Shown here piece after piece: positions 51,884-61,101 of a DNA stretch of 64,000 nucleotides. The notes beneath the pieces were generated by a model. That model worked only from the letters and a program-made list of their open reading frames with translations. It searched no databases and was not told where the DNA came from. Within the stretch, counting starts at the first letter, position 1. The number at the start of each line of letters is the position of its first letter. Source of the stretch: Nitrososphaerota archaeon. Its GTDB lineage: Archaea; Thermoproteota; Nitrososphaeria; Nitrososphaerales; Nitrosopumilaceae. A program made the translations under genes and the position numbers. The stretch lies in the NCBI GenBank assembly GCA_013288545.1, contig JABDBR010000003.1:1-64000 (forward strand), in the 5' to 3' direction.

Positions 51884-52846
51884 TTGAAAGTCTTACTTAC
51901 ACGAAAACTTCATGATTTTGCCTTGAAGGAACTCAAAAGAAAATATGATGTCGAGGTCCATACCGGAAAAATCCCAATGCCAAAAAAATTGTTGATATCA
52001 AAAATAAAGGACAAGGATGGTTTGATCTGTTATCCCTATGATTCCATAGATGCAGAAGTTATCAATGCAGGAACAAGGCTCAAGGCAATTTCCACATACA
52101 GTGTGGGTCATGATCACATTGACGTCAAGGCTGCTTCAAAAAGGGGCATAGTAGTTGGGTATACACCAGAGGTGTTGACTCGTGCAACCGCAGATCTTAC
52201 CATGGCTTTGATGTTATCTCTTTTCAGAAGGATTCCAGAGGGGGATAGACTAGTCCACAGTAACAAGTGGAGGACAATCTTTGGCCCTTACGAGTTTCTT
52301 GGAACTGATCTATACCAAAAGACCTTAGGCATATTTGGAATGGGAAGAATAGGCAAGGCAGTAGCAAAAAGGGCAGCAGGTTTTGAGATGAAAGTCATAT
52401 ACCACAACAGAACCAGACTACCAAAAAATGAGGAAGAAAAACTTGGAGTACGATATGTAACACTAGATAATCTTTTTAGAACTAGCGATGTGTTAAGCAT
52501 CCACTCACCATACACACCGCAGACAAGTGAAATTGTAAACTTGAAATTATTTAATAAAATGAAAAAGACTTCATTTTTGATAAATACGTCTCGTGGTAAA
52601 ATAATAAATGAAAAAGATCTTGTCATTGCATTAAAAAGAAAGATAATTGCAGGTGCTGCACTTGATGTATTTCAAAAAGAGCCAATTAGCTCAAAGCATC
52701 AAATCACCCAACTAGACAATGTCATCTTGATGCCTCACAGTGGAAGCGCAACTATAGAAACAAGAAAGAAAATGGCAGAAATTGCAGTCAAGAATCTAGT
52801 GCTTGCACTTGCCGGCAAAAAACCAATTTATCAAGTCAAGGTATAA
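51884..52846 (+). CDS. D-isomer 2-hydroxyacid dehydrogenase
   Basis: 320 residues from TTG. NAD-binding GMGRIGKAVAKRA near 150; catalytic Arg in NTSRGKIIN, Glu in FQKEPIS and His in LMPHSGSA. Resembles glyoxylate/hydroxypyruvate reductases and phosphoglycerate dehydrogenase catalytic parts; no ACT regulatory domain, so glyoxylate-type activity is a bit more likely. Confidence 0.88.
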   Translation: MKVLLTRKLHDFALKELKRKYDVEVHTGKIPMPKKLLISKIKDKDGLICYPYDSIDAEVINAGTRLKAISTYSVGHDHIDVKAASKRGIVVGYTPEVLTRATADLTMALMLSLFRRIPEGDRLVHSNKWRTIFGPYEFLGTDLYQKTLGIFGMGRIGKAVAKRAAGFEMKVIYHNRTRLPKNEEEKLGVRYVTLDNLFRTSDVLSIHSPYTPQTSEIVNLKLFNKMKKTSFLINTSRGKIINEKDLVIALKRKIIAGAALDVFQKEPISSKHQITQLDNVILMPHSGSATIETRKKMAEIAVKNLVLALAGKKPIYQVKV

Positions 52847-52854
52847 TTTGCAAA

Positions 52855-53115
52855 TCAGAGTTGGATCAAGTCATTAGGATCTACTCTGATACAACTGGTG
52901 CCAACTGGTTTTAGTCCAGCAAAATTAATTGTTCCCTGTGGAACTTTGCCTTCCTGTTGTAATGATTCCAACTTTTTTGTAAACGCCATCTTGTGTCCAT
53001 CACATGTCACTCCAACCATGTATTCACCATCGTTTGATTTTACAGAGATAACAAATTCTGGAGGCATTTGACAGTCTTGTCCTTCTTTTCTCACAGAGCA
53101 GCGTTCTGGAAACAT
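52855..53115 (-). CDS. small hypothetical protein with conserved-looking cysteines
   Basis: 86 residues, beta-rich, cysteines at C6, C15, C38 and C75. Reads like a small beta-barrel. Not recognised. Confidence 0.55.
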   Translation of the reverse strand: MFPERCSVRKEGQDCQMPPEFVISVKSNDGEYMVGVTCDGHKMAFTKKLESLQQEGKVPQGTINFAGLKPVGTSCIRVDPNDLIQL

Positions 53116-53150
53116 AGTGTCTATCTGTTTTTTTAGAATATTAATCTTGA

Positions 53151-54446
53151 TTATAATAAATCAAAGTTCCAGATAGAATCAGTTTTTCGTGTTTTATACT
53201 GTAAAAACCCCTTTTCTTGAAGGGCTTTAACAACATAGGCTGAATACGCAGGGGCTCCAGTTGCTCCAGGAGAGTTGTAATTTAGAATATGATACGAAGT
53301 CTTTCCTTCAAGTTCTAGCACATCAGGCAGGAATTGTCCTTGTGGAGTTATTATCGGAGTTCTAATTCCAGCAGTTCCTCGTTCCGAGAAAAAGTCTGGT
53401 TTTATTTTTGGCATGAATTTCTGTACACGCTCTATCATTACTACTTTGGACAGGGAGCTCAGCCATTCCTTTGCAATCAAGTTCATAAATTCTGCATTAA
53501 GGAGCAGTTTTCTGGTACTGCCTGTAACCACATCGGCAAGTTTTGAGATGAAGGTTTCAATATCACCCACATAGCCAGAATAAGTTTCAGGACTTGCCAC
53601 AGGAACTGCATTTGGCCCTACTTCGCTTTTACCATCAGATCTAATAATCCAGTGTGGATCAAGAAATGGAAAATCAGGATATTTTGGGACAGAGTAAACA
53701 TTTGTCTTGACCAAATTCGTATATTGCTCACGTGCAATCCAATATTCCCCCCTAAAGTGGAGACTGGAATATTCAGTTGCAAGACCAAATTTTTTTGCAA
53801 CATCAAGTGAATAACCACCTGCACAGTTTATGACAAGTTTTGTATTTAGTTTTTCTTTATTTGAGAATCCAAGCACCGGACAGTCATCAAGGTTTTCAAC
53901 TGATTCTAGTTTGTGATCTAGTAAAAATTTAGTTCCGTTTTTTTGCGATTCTTCTTTTAGACTTTTAGTATATTTTCCATAATCAACCACAGCATCGGTT
54001 TTACAGTGAATTGCAGAGTGACATTGAATGTTTGGCTCTTTTTTTGCAATCTCGTCACCATCTAAGAGTGTCATGTCTTTTTCAGACATGCCATTTTTTG
54101 GACCCCATGCCATGTATTTTTCAAGAATCTTGTGTTGAATGTCATCAAGTGCAACTTCAATCGTACCTACTACATTCCACGGTAGGCCTCTTTTCTCTGC
54201 AAATGTTTTCCACATGTCATGAGAGAGAAATGCGGCTTTTGCAAGTTTTGCCTTTTTGTCAGGATTTAGGTAAAAAGGGGAATGAACTACTCCAGTATTG
54301 CGACTGCTGGTGTGCATTCCAACATCAGATTCTTTCTCGACTACAGCAATTTTTATGTCATACAGACTTGACAGCCAATAGGATATAGTAGTCCCAAGTA
54401 ATCCCCCACCGATTATTGTAACATCAAATTTTTCCAATACAGCCAT
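53151..54446 (-). CDS. lhgO: L-2-hydroxyglutarate oxidase-like FAD enzyme
   Basis: 431 residues. FAD-binding VTIIGGGLLGTTISYWLS at the N-terminus; HTSSRNTGVVHSPFYLNPDKKAKL and the C-terminal NYNSPGATGAPAYSAYV match the LhgO family. Recovers 2-oxoglutarate from L-2-hydroxyglutarate, a by-product of dehydrogenases. Electron acceptor unknown. Confidence 0.88.
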   Translation of the reverse strand: MAVLEKFDVTIIGGGLLGTTISYWLSSLYDIKIAVVEKESDVGMHTSSRNTGVVHSPFYLNPDKKAKLAKAAFLSHDMWKTFAEKRGLPWNVVGTIEVALDDIQHKILEKYMAWGPKNGMSEKDMTLLDGDEIAKKEPNIQCHSAIHCKTDAVVDYGKYTKSLKEESQKNGTKFLLDHKLESVENLDDCPVLGFSNKEKLNTKLVINCAGGYSLDVAKKFGLATEYSSLHFRGEYWIAREQYTNLVKTNVYSVPKYPDFPFLDPHWIIRSDGKSEVGPNAVPVASPETYSGYVGDIETFISKLADVVTGSTRKLLLNAEFMNLIAKEWLSSLSKVVMIERVQKFMPKIKPDFFSERGTAGIRTPIITPQGQFLPDVLELEGKTSYHILNYNSPGATGAPAYSAYVVKALQEKGFLQYKTRKTDSIWNFDLL

Positions 54447-54642
54447 TCAGAAGATGTTTCATTTAATGGATTTGCAAGAAAGTATAGTCTTGGGAATAAA
54501 AAATTGATAAATTTACGATCAATGTTGGCTTGACTGAGAAAGTATTTGTCTCAATAATTTTAGAGACATAATGACAGGTTTGTATCTAAAACTGACGCAG
54601 ATGTTAGCGCGGCTTAAATTGTTATAGAAGAATTATCTATAT

Positions 54643-54888
54643 ATGCAATACCGCAATAAAAGTGAAATTACTAGTATTATGCTAGAAACTGCAAAAACAG
54701 GATCAAAAAAGACAAACATAATGTACAGGGCAAATCTCTCTTACACTCAACTCACGGGATATCTCTATTATTTACAACAAAATGGTCTGATAAAACATGA
54801 AGAAGGTACACGAATTTACAAATCAACTGAGAAGGGATTGAAATTCTTGGATCTCTCAAAGAAATTGAGTAAAATGACATCAGCATAA
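54643..54888 (+). CDS. winged helix-turn-helix regulator
   Basis: 81 residues. SEITSIMLETAKTGSKKTNIMYRANLSYTQLTGYLYYLQQNGLI is the short archaeal wHTH pattern, followed by EKGLKFLD. Likely a transcription regulator; TATA-like ATTGTTATAGAAG lies about 20-25 bp before the start. Confidence 0.8.
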   Translation: MQYRNKSEITSIMLETAKTGSKKTNIMYRANLSYTQLTGYLYYLQQNGLIKHEEGTRIYKSTEKGLKFLDLSKKLSKMTSA

Positions 54889-55009
54889 GATTCTATGATT
54901 AGTTCACAAGTTCAATAAACTTGGGACAACACCCACAGATAATGTCGTAAATAAATTTAAAATCTTATTTTTACTGACTGGGTAACTTTACCATAAATTG
55001 TCAATCATA
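54889..55009. terminator. intergenic region with small hairpin
   Basis: CAAGTT and AACTTG (54908-54913, 54920-54925) form a short inverted repeat after the wHTH gene, with T-rich sequence about 40 bp further on. Lies between convergent genes. Confidence 0.3.
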
Positions 55010-57292
55010 TCATCCAGTTCTACTTCCGGTAAAACTTCCACTGGCACAGCTTCCATCACTGCACTCGTTGAAATTTCCACGAATCAGATCTGTAGTAAAG
55101 TATCCAGTTGTATGGAAACCTCCCGAGTCGGAGCTATCAAACTGAAATGACGAAGAGCTGACTGTGCCTCCTTGGAAACCAAATGTTCCTGGTGCCAATG
55201 TGCAATAGTCGTTTGCCGGGTAATCTGGAGAACTTGCCTGGATGATGGAAAGGGACCCAGACAAGTCATTGCCATTCTGTGTCAGTGTTGCCTCCCATGT
55301 TCCTGAAAAAAAGCATCCGTCAGATGTTGTGTCCTTCATTGTAAATGTGCCACTCCAAGTACCGCTCAGGTCTCTTGCAGGAGTAATTGTGGTAGTCATG
55401 CCATTGTTTGCAATTGGTTGAGGTACTGCAGTTACATCGGTTATTTTTTCTGGTGTTACAGTTACATCCTCAGTTATTGGACTTTTTCCAGGAGCTGAAA
55501 CTTGTACACTATAATCATCTGCTGGAACCGAAACCGGTTGGCCTTGGTCCGTCTGAATCCTTTCACCAAATCCCGGGTTTGCTTTGCTTAGAAGATCTAG
55601 TGAGACGTGATCAGTAGTCTCAGCTGGAGGATCGTACTTTAACAGACCAGACGTCTTGTCGGTAGGGCAATTATAAAAAATGGTAGATCCAACTTCTACA
55701 TACTGGACTTGTTGCGACGTACATCCTGATACAGTGTTGATATCCACTTTAGCTGTTATTTCACCAACAACTCGACTGAGCAGATACCCGGGCAGGGTGG
55801 CTCCACCAGAGCCCATAAGAAAGAGGCCGTCAATTATCTTGCCCTGTTTGTTTTCTTCCGTTATCTTATCAATGGCTTGGTCAGAGGATATAGTTCCTGT
55901 TTCATATCCATGATTTTGTAGATACTTACTTACTGGTAACCAGCCATTTTTGTCTGCATATTTTAGATTCAATGCCAGTAAATCATAGACAGAATTAACA
56001 TTTTCAGCTACATGGCCAATTTTATGCAAAAAAGACACTGGCAATAAATTTCCAGCTTGTCTGACATTGGTAGTTAGTGTAACTGTTACAACTTTATCTA
56101 TTTGTGCAGAAGCATCAGGAATAAGATAATCTTTCAAGGATGCAGGTAGAGTAGAACTGGTTTCACTTGGAGTTAACATGATAACTTGTACAGGATAATG
56201 TTTGCTAGGGTCTATGACTAGTAATGCACCTAACGATTGTGCCGAGTCTACAGATAATACTACATTTGCTCCAGCAAGTGGTTGACCGGTAGTATCATTA
56301 ACAAATTTGAATTGTACATTCTGGTCGGCTAGCTGAAAACTAGCGGTACCATCTTGACCGGTAATTGCTGCCTGTGCTTGAACAGGAATTTGCACAGATA
56401 TGATTCCGTTTTGAACCAAATATTGTATGGCTTTGATAAAGTCACCATCTCCTATGGTTCCTTCTGACCACCACTTTGCATCATTTTTAACCCATGATGG
56501 CATTCCCTGTGATGGGCTTGAGCTGACCTGTGTCGTGGGTATTACAATAATTCCCTGCTGCATCAGATACTGGATGCTTTTGATAAAGTCGTCATCAGTT
56601 ACAGAACCTTCGGACCACCATTTTGCAGTATTTTTTATCCAGCTCGGTATTGTAACATTATTTTGTAATACGATTGGAACACTCTGTTGTATGGCAGATA
56701 TGTCAAGAGAATTGTACATGTGCTGCCCTTCTTCCATATATTTGAGAAACTCGTCTGATGAGCTTTCTACTATTACAAGCCAGACATCATTGCCTGATGG
56801 TATCATTCCCCAGACCGAGACCCATTGCATGGTTGATCCATTAGGAAATGTCTTGGTCCATGTCATGCCAACTTGGTATAATGGTGTGCCGCGATAACTG
56901 GTCACATTGGTATTGAATTGTGGCGAGGTACAAGTAAATCCACGACTCTGCAAAGTTGCACTGGAACAGCCAGATTTCATGGTACTAGTTATCTGACCTG
57001 TGATTTGCTGGCTTGTCAGACTTGCATATGGATTGGTATTTTTTATGACGCCTGTATGGAGTTGGAAATTATCATCAGGTGAGATCATGATAGTTTTTGC
57101 AACATATTTTTGATCAAGATGTTCTACAATGTTCCACGCTTTTGGATATTCTATTGAAAATCCATATTGATCATTTTTGTATGATTGGTATTGTATAGTT
57201 GGCGTCAATTGAGCATAACTTGAATTAAAATTTGTAAACATTGAAAATAACAACAAACCTAGAAAAACTATGCAAGGTATCTTAGCCACCAT
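55010..57292 (-). CDS. large secreted multidomain protein with WIKNTAKWW repeats
   Basis: 760 residues with a signal peptide (1-27). A PsbP/Mog1-like domain (YGFSIEYPKAWNIVE, about 40-200) is followed by two copies of a 45-residue repeat (PSWIKNTAKWWSEGSVTDDDFIK and PSWVKNDAKWWSEGTIGDGDFIK), a beta-sandwich region, a helical middle and a C-terminal lipocalin-like barrel (LSGTWSGTFTMKD, LSGSLSII). No PEFG signal. Extracellular; role unknown. Confidence 0.75.
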   Translation of the reverse strand: MVAKIPCIVFLGLLLFSMFTNFNSSYAQLTPTIQYQSYKNDQYGFSIEYPKAWNIVEHLDQKYVAKTIMISPDDNFQLHTGVIKNTNPYASLTSQQITGQITSTMKSGCSSATLQSRGFTCTSPQFNTNVTSYRGTPLYQVGMTWTKTFPNGSTMQWVSVWGMIPSGNDVWLVIVESSSDEFLKYMEEGQHMYNSLDISAIQQSVPIVLQNNVTIPSWIKNTAKWWSEGSVTDDDFIKSIQYLMQQGIIVIPTTQVSSSPSQGMPSWVKNDAKWWSEGTIGDGDFIKAIQYLVQNGIISVQIPVQAQAAITGQDGTASFQLADQNVQFKFVNDTTGQPLAGANVVLSVDSAQSLGALLVIDPSKHYPVQVIMLTPSETSSTLPASLKDYLIPDASAQIDKVVTVTLTTNVRQAGNLLPVSFLHKIGHVAENVNSVYDLLALNLKYADKNGWLPVSKYLQNHGYETGTISSDQAIDKITEENKQGKIIDGLFLMGSGGATLPGYLLSRVVGEITAKVDINTVSGCTSQQVQYVEVGSTIFYNCPTDKTSGLLKYDPPAETTDHVSLDLLSKANPGFGERIQTDQGQPVSVPADDYSVQVSAPGKSPITEDVTVTPEKITDVTAVPQPIANNGMTTTITPARDLSGTWSGTFTMKDTTSDGCFFSGTWEATLTQNGNDLSGSLSIIQASSPDYPANDYCTLAPGTFGFQGGTVSSSSFQFDSSDSGGFHTTGYFTTDLIRGNFNECSDGSCASGSFTGSRTG

Positions 57293-57457
57293 GTGAAACT
57301 GACTTTTGTTGTATTCATAAATGATAAAGATTTCTTATTGCCAATTCATCAGAATAATTCCACTGCATGACAGAGTCCGGTAAGACATGGTTTTTTGCAT
57401 CCAGTCAAAATTTTTTCAAATTCTAAAAAATTAGGTTCAAAATAATGAAAATTAAGG

Positions 57458-57555
57458 CGCCGGGAGAGAGATTTGAACTCTCGTACCCTTGCGAGTACGC
57501 GCTCTATGGTTATTAATTTCCAGGCGCGCGCCCTACCAGGCTAGGCGACCCCGGC
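57458..57555 (-). tRNA. tRNA-Ser (GGA) with short intron
   Basis: 98 bases. Acceptor GCCGGGG/TCCCGGC; class II variable arm TACTC-GCAA-GGGTA; T arm GAGAG-TTCAAAT-CTCTC. Anticodon stem CGCGC/GCGCG encloses 21 bases, where CTGGAA gives anticodon GGA and an intron of about 14 bases follows (ATTAATAACCATAG or shifted by one). Intron CCA can pair with TGG of the loop, as in bulge-helix-bulge motifs. CCA end not encoded. Confidence 0.88.
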
Positions 57556-57614
57556 ATCAGTTTCGCCAATTCAATTTCGTTGTAAAACCGACTATATATT
57601 ACTGTAAGAATTTA

Positions 57615-58298
57615 TTATTTCACAAATTTTTTTCTGTAGATACAAGATACTATTGTAGAACCTACGAATGGTGCAGACCAATACAACCACAGATCATCAA
57701 GATATCCAGAGACAAATGCTGGCGCCAAAGACCTGGCAGGATTCATAGACGCTCCAGAGACAAATGCCAAAAAGAAAATATCGAGTCCCACCATACTGCC
57801 TATTGCAATACTACCAAAACCTTTCAATCCCTTTGTGTGAACAACTATCAAGATAACTGCCATAAGAAATGCTGTTGCCAAAATCTCAACGCCTACAATG
57901 AGAGCAATGGAAAAATGATAATCTGGTGCATTTGCACCGAGATGTACTTGTGTACCAATGACATATTTTACAAATATGCTTCCAAGTATAGCACCGATTA
58001 TCTCTGCTGCCAAGTATAGAAAAAAAAGATTCTTTGGCATGTGTTTTGTAACAAGAAATCCAACTGTTACTGATGGATTGAAATGCGCCATGGATATTTT
58101 TCCAAAAGCATAGACCATACTAGCTACTGCAACAGCTGGGGCCAAAGCGATAAACCACAATCCAAATGTTCCAACATACTTTGCATCCAAAACCACCGAA
58201 CCAGTTGCAAATACAACTACTACAAATGTACCAATCAATTCAGCAAAAAACCTCTTTTGGTTAGAGGATAGTTTGTTTATCATTCCAGAGTTTTGCAA
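57615..58298 (-). CDS. aquaporin/aquaglyceroporin (MIP family) in arsenic locus
   Basis: 227 residues, six membrane spans. First half-pore motif is NPS (HFNPSVTVG, in place of NPA); second is NPAR (SMNPARSLAPAF). Its start overlaps the arsC end by 19 bp, so it is part of an arsR / arsC-aqp locus. In some bacteria an aquaglyceroporin replaces the arsenite pump and lets arsenite flow out after arsenate reduction; the same job is likely here. Confidence 0.88.
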   Translation of the reverse strand: MQNSGMINKLSSNQKRFFAELIGTFVVVVFATGSVVLDAKYVGTFGLWFIALAPAVAVASMVYAFGKISMAHFNPSVTVGFLVTKHMPKNLFFLYLAAEIIGAILGSIFVKYVIGTQVHLGANAPDYHFSIALIVGVEILATAFLMAVILIVVHTKGLKGFGSIAIGSMVGLDIFFLAFVSGASMNPARSLAPAFVSGYLDDLWLYWSAPFVGSTIVSCIYRKKFVK

Positions 58299-58684
58299 AG
58301 ATCTCTCACCTTTAGTTCAATGTCGTCTCGGATCTCTCTTACCTTATCAATTGATTTTCCCTTTGGATCTTCGATATTCCAGTCTAAAGAATTTTTCATA
58401 AAAACTGCAGGACATTCAGTCTTGTCCATGCAGCCCATGTTAACGCTCAGAATTGAATCTGTTATAATTTCATTAGTTAGTACCTTAGGTTTTTGTTTGC
58501 CAAGGTCAATGCCAACTTCTCTCATTGCCTCTACTGCAATAGGATTTATCTCAGGTGTGGGTTTTGTTCCAGCACTTGCTGGCTCGTACCCCCTGGGAGC
58601 ATATTTTCTAAAGAAAGCTTCTGCCATCTGGCTTCGCCCAGCATTTTCAACACATACAAACAAAATCTTTTTTGAGCCAATCAT
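58280..58684 (-). CDS. arsC: arsenate reductase, LMW-phosphatase type
   Basis: 134 residues. P-loop C11-x5-R17 (CVENAGRSQ) binds arsenate; C85 and C91 (CMDKTEC) are the resolving cysteines of the thioredoxin-coupled class. Reduces arsenate to arsenite. Divergent from arsR across 43 bp. Confidence 0.93.
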   Translation of the reverse strand: MIGSKKILFVCVENAGRSQMAEAFFRKYAPRGYEPASAGTKPTPEINPIAVEAMREVGIDLGKQKPKVLTNEIITDSILSVNMGCMDKTECPAVFMKNSLDWNIEDPKGKSIDKVREIRDDIELKVRDLCKTLE

Positions 58685-58690
58685 GAAATA

Positions 58691-58729
58691 CTTATATAAA
58701 TTGATATTGATATAAATCTATATTGATAT
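58691..58729. promoter_or_regulatory. arsC / arsR divergent promoter with direct repeats
   Basis: ATATTGATAT occurs twice (58704-58713 and 58720-58729, 16 bp apart); the second copy overlaps the arsR start codon. AT-rich promoter elements (CTTATATAAATT) lie between the genes. The repeats are the likely ArsR operator. Confidence 0.55.
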
Positions 58730-59030
58730 GAACGGAATGACCCTGCTCAAGTGCATCTGTGAAGATACACGCTTTAGCATACTAGAATTGTTACAAAAAA
58801 ATAAGGAAATGTCTGTAAATGAGTTGGTTTTGAAGCTAAAAAAAGATCAGCCATTGATATCACACCACCTCAAGGCATTAAAACAATGCAAGATTATAAA
58901 TTCCAAAGAAAGTGGCAAGTCAACATTATACTTCATAGCTGGTAAAGAGATTTCTGTACTGATAAAAGAAATAGTAAAGACAGGTGAAAAAATCGCAGTC
59001 AAGTGTGAAGATTCCACATGTGCTTGCTAA
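58728..59030 (+). CDS. arsR: ArsR-family metalloregulator
   Basis: 100 residues. Winged HTH with SVNELVLKLKKDQPLISHHLKALKQ as recognition segment. Cys pairs at both ends, C9/C11 (CIC) and C93/C98/C100 (CEDSTCAC), could bind arsenite. Represses arsC-aqp and itself until arsenite binds (known for the family). Confidence 0.9.
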   Translation: MNGMTLLKCICEDTRFSILELLQKNKEMSVNELVLKLKKDQPLISHHLKALKQCKIINSKESGKSTLYFIAGKEISVLIKEIVKTGEKIAVKCEDSTCAC

Positions 59031-59069
59031 AAATCATCAATGATTAGATAATTTGTGTCAGATTAGATT

Positions 59070-59519
59070 CTATTTTAAAATATTTATGGTGACAGATTTT
59101 TTCAATACATCTCCAGAATCTGTAGATGCGCTTGAAGTTATCTTATATCGTCCCTGGTATGTTTTGCTTCCATCAGTCTTTGTCTGGTCCCAAACAAAGT
59201 CTTTTTCTCCTTTTGGCTCTAACTTGGAAATTACCTGTGCGGATATTGGAGAGTAAATTATGGTACCATCAAGTTGTGCAATCTTCAAACCATATGACGA
59301 GTCTGAAAATAAAAGCGGCACAGTTCCCGAGTTTATTATCCGTATACGGATTGGTTCCCCAGAATGATAGTTTATTTTTTCTGGAATTATAGCAAGAGAT
59401 GGTCCATTGATATAGACAAGAGTGGGAATTTGATTTTCAACCTGTGAGAGATAAATCCCTAGAAATCCAGCAGCGACTAGTCCTACTATGAAAAATATCG
59501 CCGCACCTTTTGGGATCAA
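59070..59519 (-). CDS. membrane-anchored Ig-like protein
   Basis: 149 residues: N-terminal membrane span (7-24), then a beta-sandwich outside the cell (IRIRIINSGTVPLLFSDSSYGL). Similar small BsuPI/Ig-like domains occur in many thaumarchaeal envelope proteins. Function unknown. Not part of the ars locus by strand. Confidence 0.65.
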   Translation of the reverse strand: MIPKGAAIFFIVGLVAAGFLGIYLSQVENQIPTLVYINGPSLAIIPEKINYHSGEPIRIRIINSGTVPLLFSDSSYGLKIAQLDGTIIYSPISAQVISKLEPKGEKDFVWDQTKTDGSKTYQGRYKITSSASTDSGDVLKKSVTINILK

Positions 59520-59545
59520 CTTGGAAAATTTGATTTTGTTCCTTT

Positions 59546-60544
59546 TTATTTGTTAACTACTGGCTTTGATCTCCAACTTTTTGGGTATGTGTTTGGAGCC
59601 ATTATGATTCTCTTAATCTTAAAGGCAAAGCCCTTGGTATTTTCAGCAATCTCTTCCTCGTTCAGGGTGGCCTCTGCAAGAGCCACTACCTCGCCTTTTT
59701 GCGTGTATATCGCAACAAAATCTCCACGCTTTAGCCCAGGTGTGATTTCAAGAACTCCGGGTATTGCAAGCTGAGCCCCATGACACAGTGCATCAACTGC
59801 CGAATCCCGTATTACAACAGCCTTTATCTCGCTGAGAGTAAGTTCGATTGGCATCATTATTCTCCGTAATTTTGTGTCGTCGCCATTTTCTTTCCATAAA
59901 GCATATGCATCAACTAGGTCATGCATTTTTACCAAGTTAGAGTCCTCGTTAAAGTGTCCCACCCTAGTTCTTCGAAGCTCAATCATTGTTGCACCTTCAC
60001 TGAGAATCTCTCCCATGTCATAGAAAATTTTTCTCACATAGGTTCCCGCTTCACATAATATTCTAAGAAGAAGCAGTCTTTCTTTTTGTTCAATGACTTC
60101 AATTTCGTATACATGTCTGATTCTAGTTTGCCTGGATACAGCAGATCTCTGCGGTGGTTTTTGGAATATCTTACCTGTAAGTTGTTTTAGCACATCAGCC
60201 AATTTTTCTTTTGGTGGAAGCGTATGCAGTCTTCCAAGTGCATGGTATTCTTTTGGTCCAAGCAATAGTACAATGAGTGCTTTTGTTGCCTCTCCCAGTC
60301 CTATTGGTAATAGTCCAGAAACTTGAGGATCAAGTGTTCCACTATGTCCTGCTTTTGGCACATGCAATATTTTTTTCACCCAGGATACGGTTTCATGGCT
60401 TGTTGGACCATTTGGCTTATCCAGTAAAATGAAACCATATTCTAAAAGTTGCTCAATTGATCTCTTGTCATAATATGTACCATAGACATCATTTGTGATG
60501 TCTTGGTCTACTACTCTAAGATTTTGTAATTGTTTGAGAGTCAT
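59546..60544 (-). CDS. cbf5: tRNA/rRNA pseudouridine synthase Cbf5 (TruB family)
   Basis: 332 residues. Catalytic Asp in HSGTLDPQVSGLLPIGLG; C-terminal PUA domain (AVVIRDSAVDALCHGAQLAIPG). Works in H/ACA ribonucleoproteins and in tRNA U55. Its start overlaps the end of cmk by 29 bp; MTLKQLQNL may be preceded by a later Met. Confidence 0.95.
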   Translation of the reverse strand: MTLKQLQNLRVVDQDITNDVYGTYYDKRSIEQLLEYGFILLDKPNGPTSHETVSWVKKILHVPKAGHSGTLDPQVSGLLPIGLGEATKALIVLLLGPKEYHALGRLHTLPPKEKLADVLKQLTGKIFQKPPQRSAVSRQTRIRHVYEIEVIEQKERLLLLRILCEAGTYVRKIFYDMGEILSEGATMIELRRTRVGHFNEDSNLVKMHDLVDAYALWKENGDDTKLRRIMMPIELTLSEIKAVVIRDSAVDALCHGAQLAIPGVLEITPGLKRGDFVAIYTQKGEVVALAEATLNEEEIAENTKGFAFKIKRIIMAPNTYPKSWRSKPVVNK

Positions 60545-61100
60545 AGTATTTTTTCACCGCATTTTTTGCCTGTTCAAGAACCTGTCCAGGCCCAAGATTA
60601 TCTGTATTGATTATAACATTAAACACTGACAGATCGTCTCCAAAATTAAAACCATAAAGCTTGTGGTATAGCGTTTTATTTTCATCAAATCTCTTTTTGA
60701 CTATCTCAAGTGCATCTGGTACAGAAATATCATCTCTCATGGTCATCCTTTTAGCGCTGTTTTCATGCGAGCCTGCAAGCCATATTTTGATTCCGTCTTT
60801 GACCAGCCAAGGCAAAGTATAGCTTGTTATGATTACATTATCAGTCAAGAATATCTTTCCTAGTTTTTGGTCAACTTGCTTGTCAAATTCAGGATTCACT
60901 TTTCTAATATTAAGAAAATTCATTCCCTCTTTTGTATCCCAAAAATCATCCCTATCAGTCTCAAAGCCTTGTTCTTTTGCCATCTCTTTGAGCACATCGC
61001 CCCCGCTCAGATATTTCAGACCAAACTCTTCTCCGAGTCCTTTTGCTATGGTAGTCTTTCCAATGGCTGGTGGACCAGAAATTATTACTGAGCGAAGCAA
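60516..61100 (-). CDS. cmk: cytidylate kinase
   Basis: 194 residues. VIISGPPAIGKTTIAKGLGEEFGLKYLSGGDVLKEMA has the P-loop and the CMP-binding region typical of the archaeal form. Phosphorylates CMP. Conserved position between DUF106 and Cbf5. Confidence 0.93.
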   Translation of the reverse strand: MLRSVIISGPPAIGKTTIAKGLGEEFGLKYLSGGDVLKEMAKEQGFETDRDDFWDTKEGMNFLNIRKVNPEFDKQVDQKLGKIFLTDNVIITSYTLPWLVKDGIKIWLAGSHENSAKRMTMRDDISVPDALEIVKKRFDENKTLYHKLYGFNFGDDLSVFNVIINTDNLGPGQVLEQAKNAVKKYYDSQTITKS

Positions 61101-61101
61101 T

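Noticed and set aside
57367-57426. 19-codon ORF MTESGKTWFF before the tRNA-Ser
   Set aside because: Too short, no family, no promoter-start arrangement that sets it apart from chance.
57489-58019. 176-codon plus-strand ORF over the tRNA-Ser and aquaporin
   Set aside because: Runs through a tRNA and the opposite strand of a clear MIP gene.
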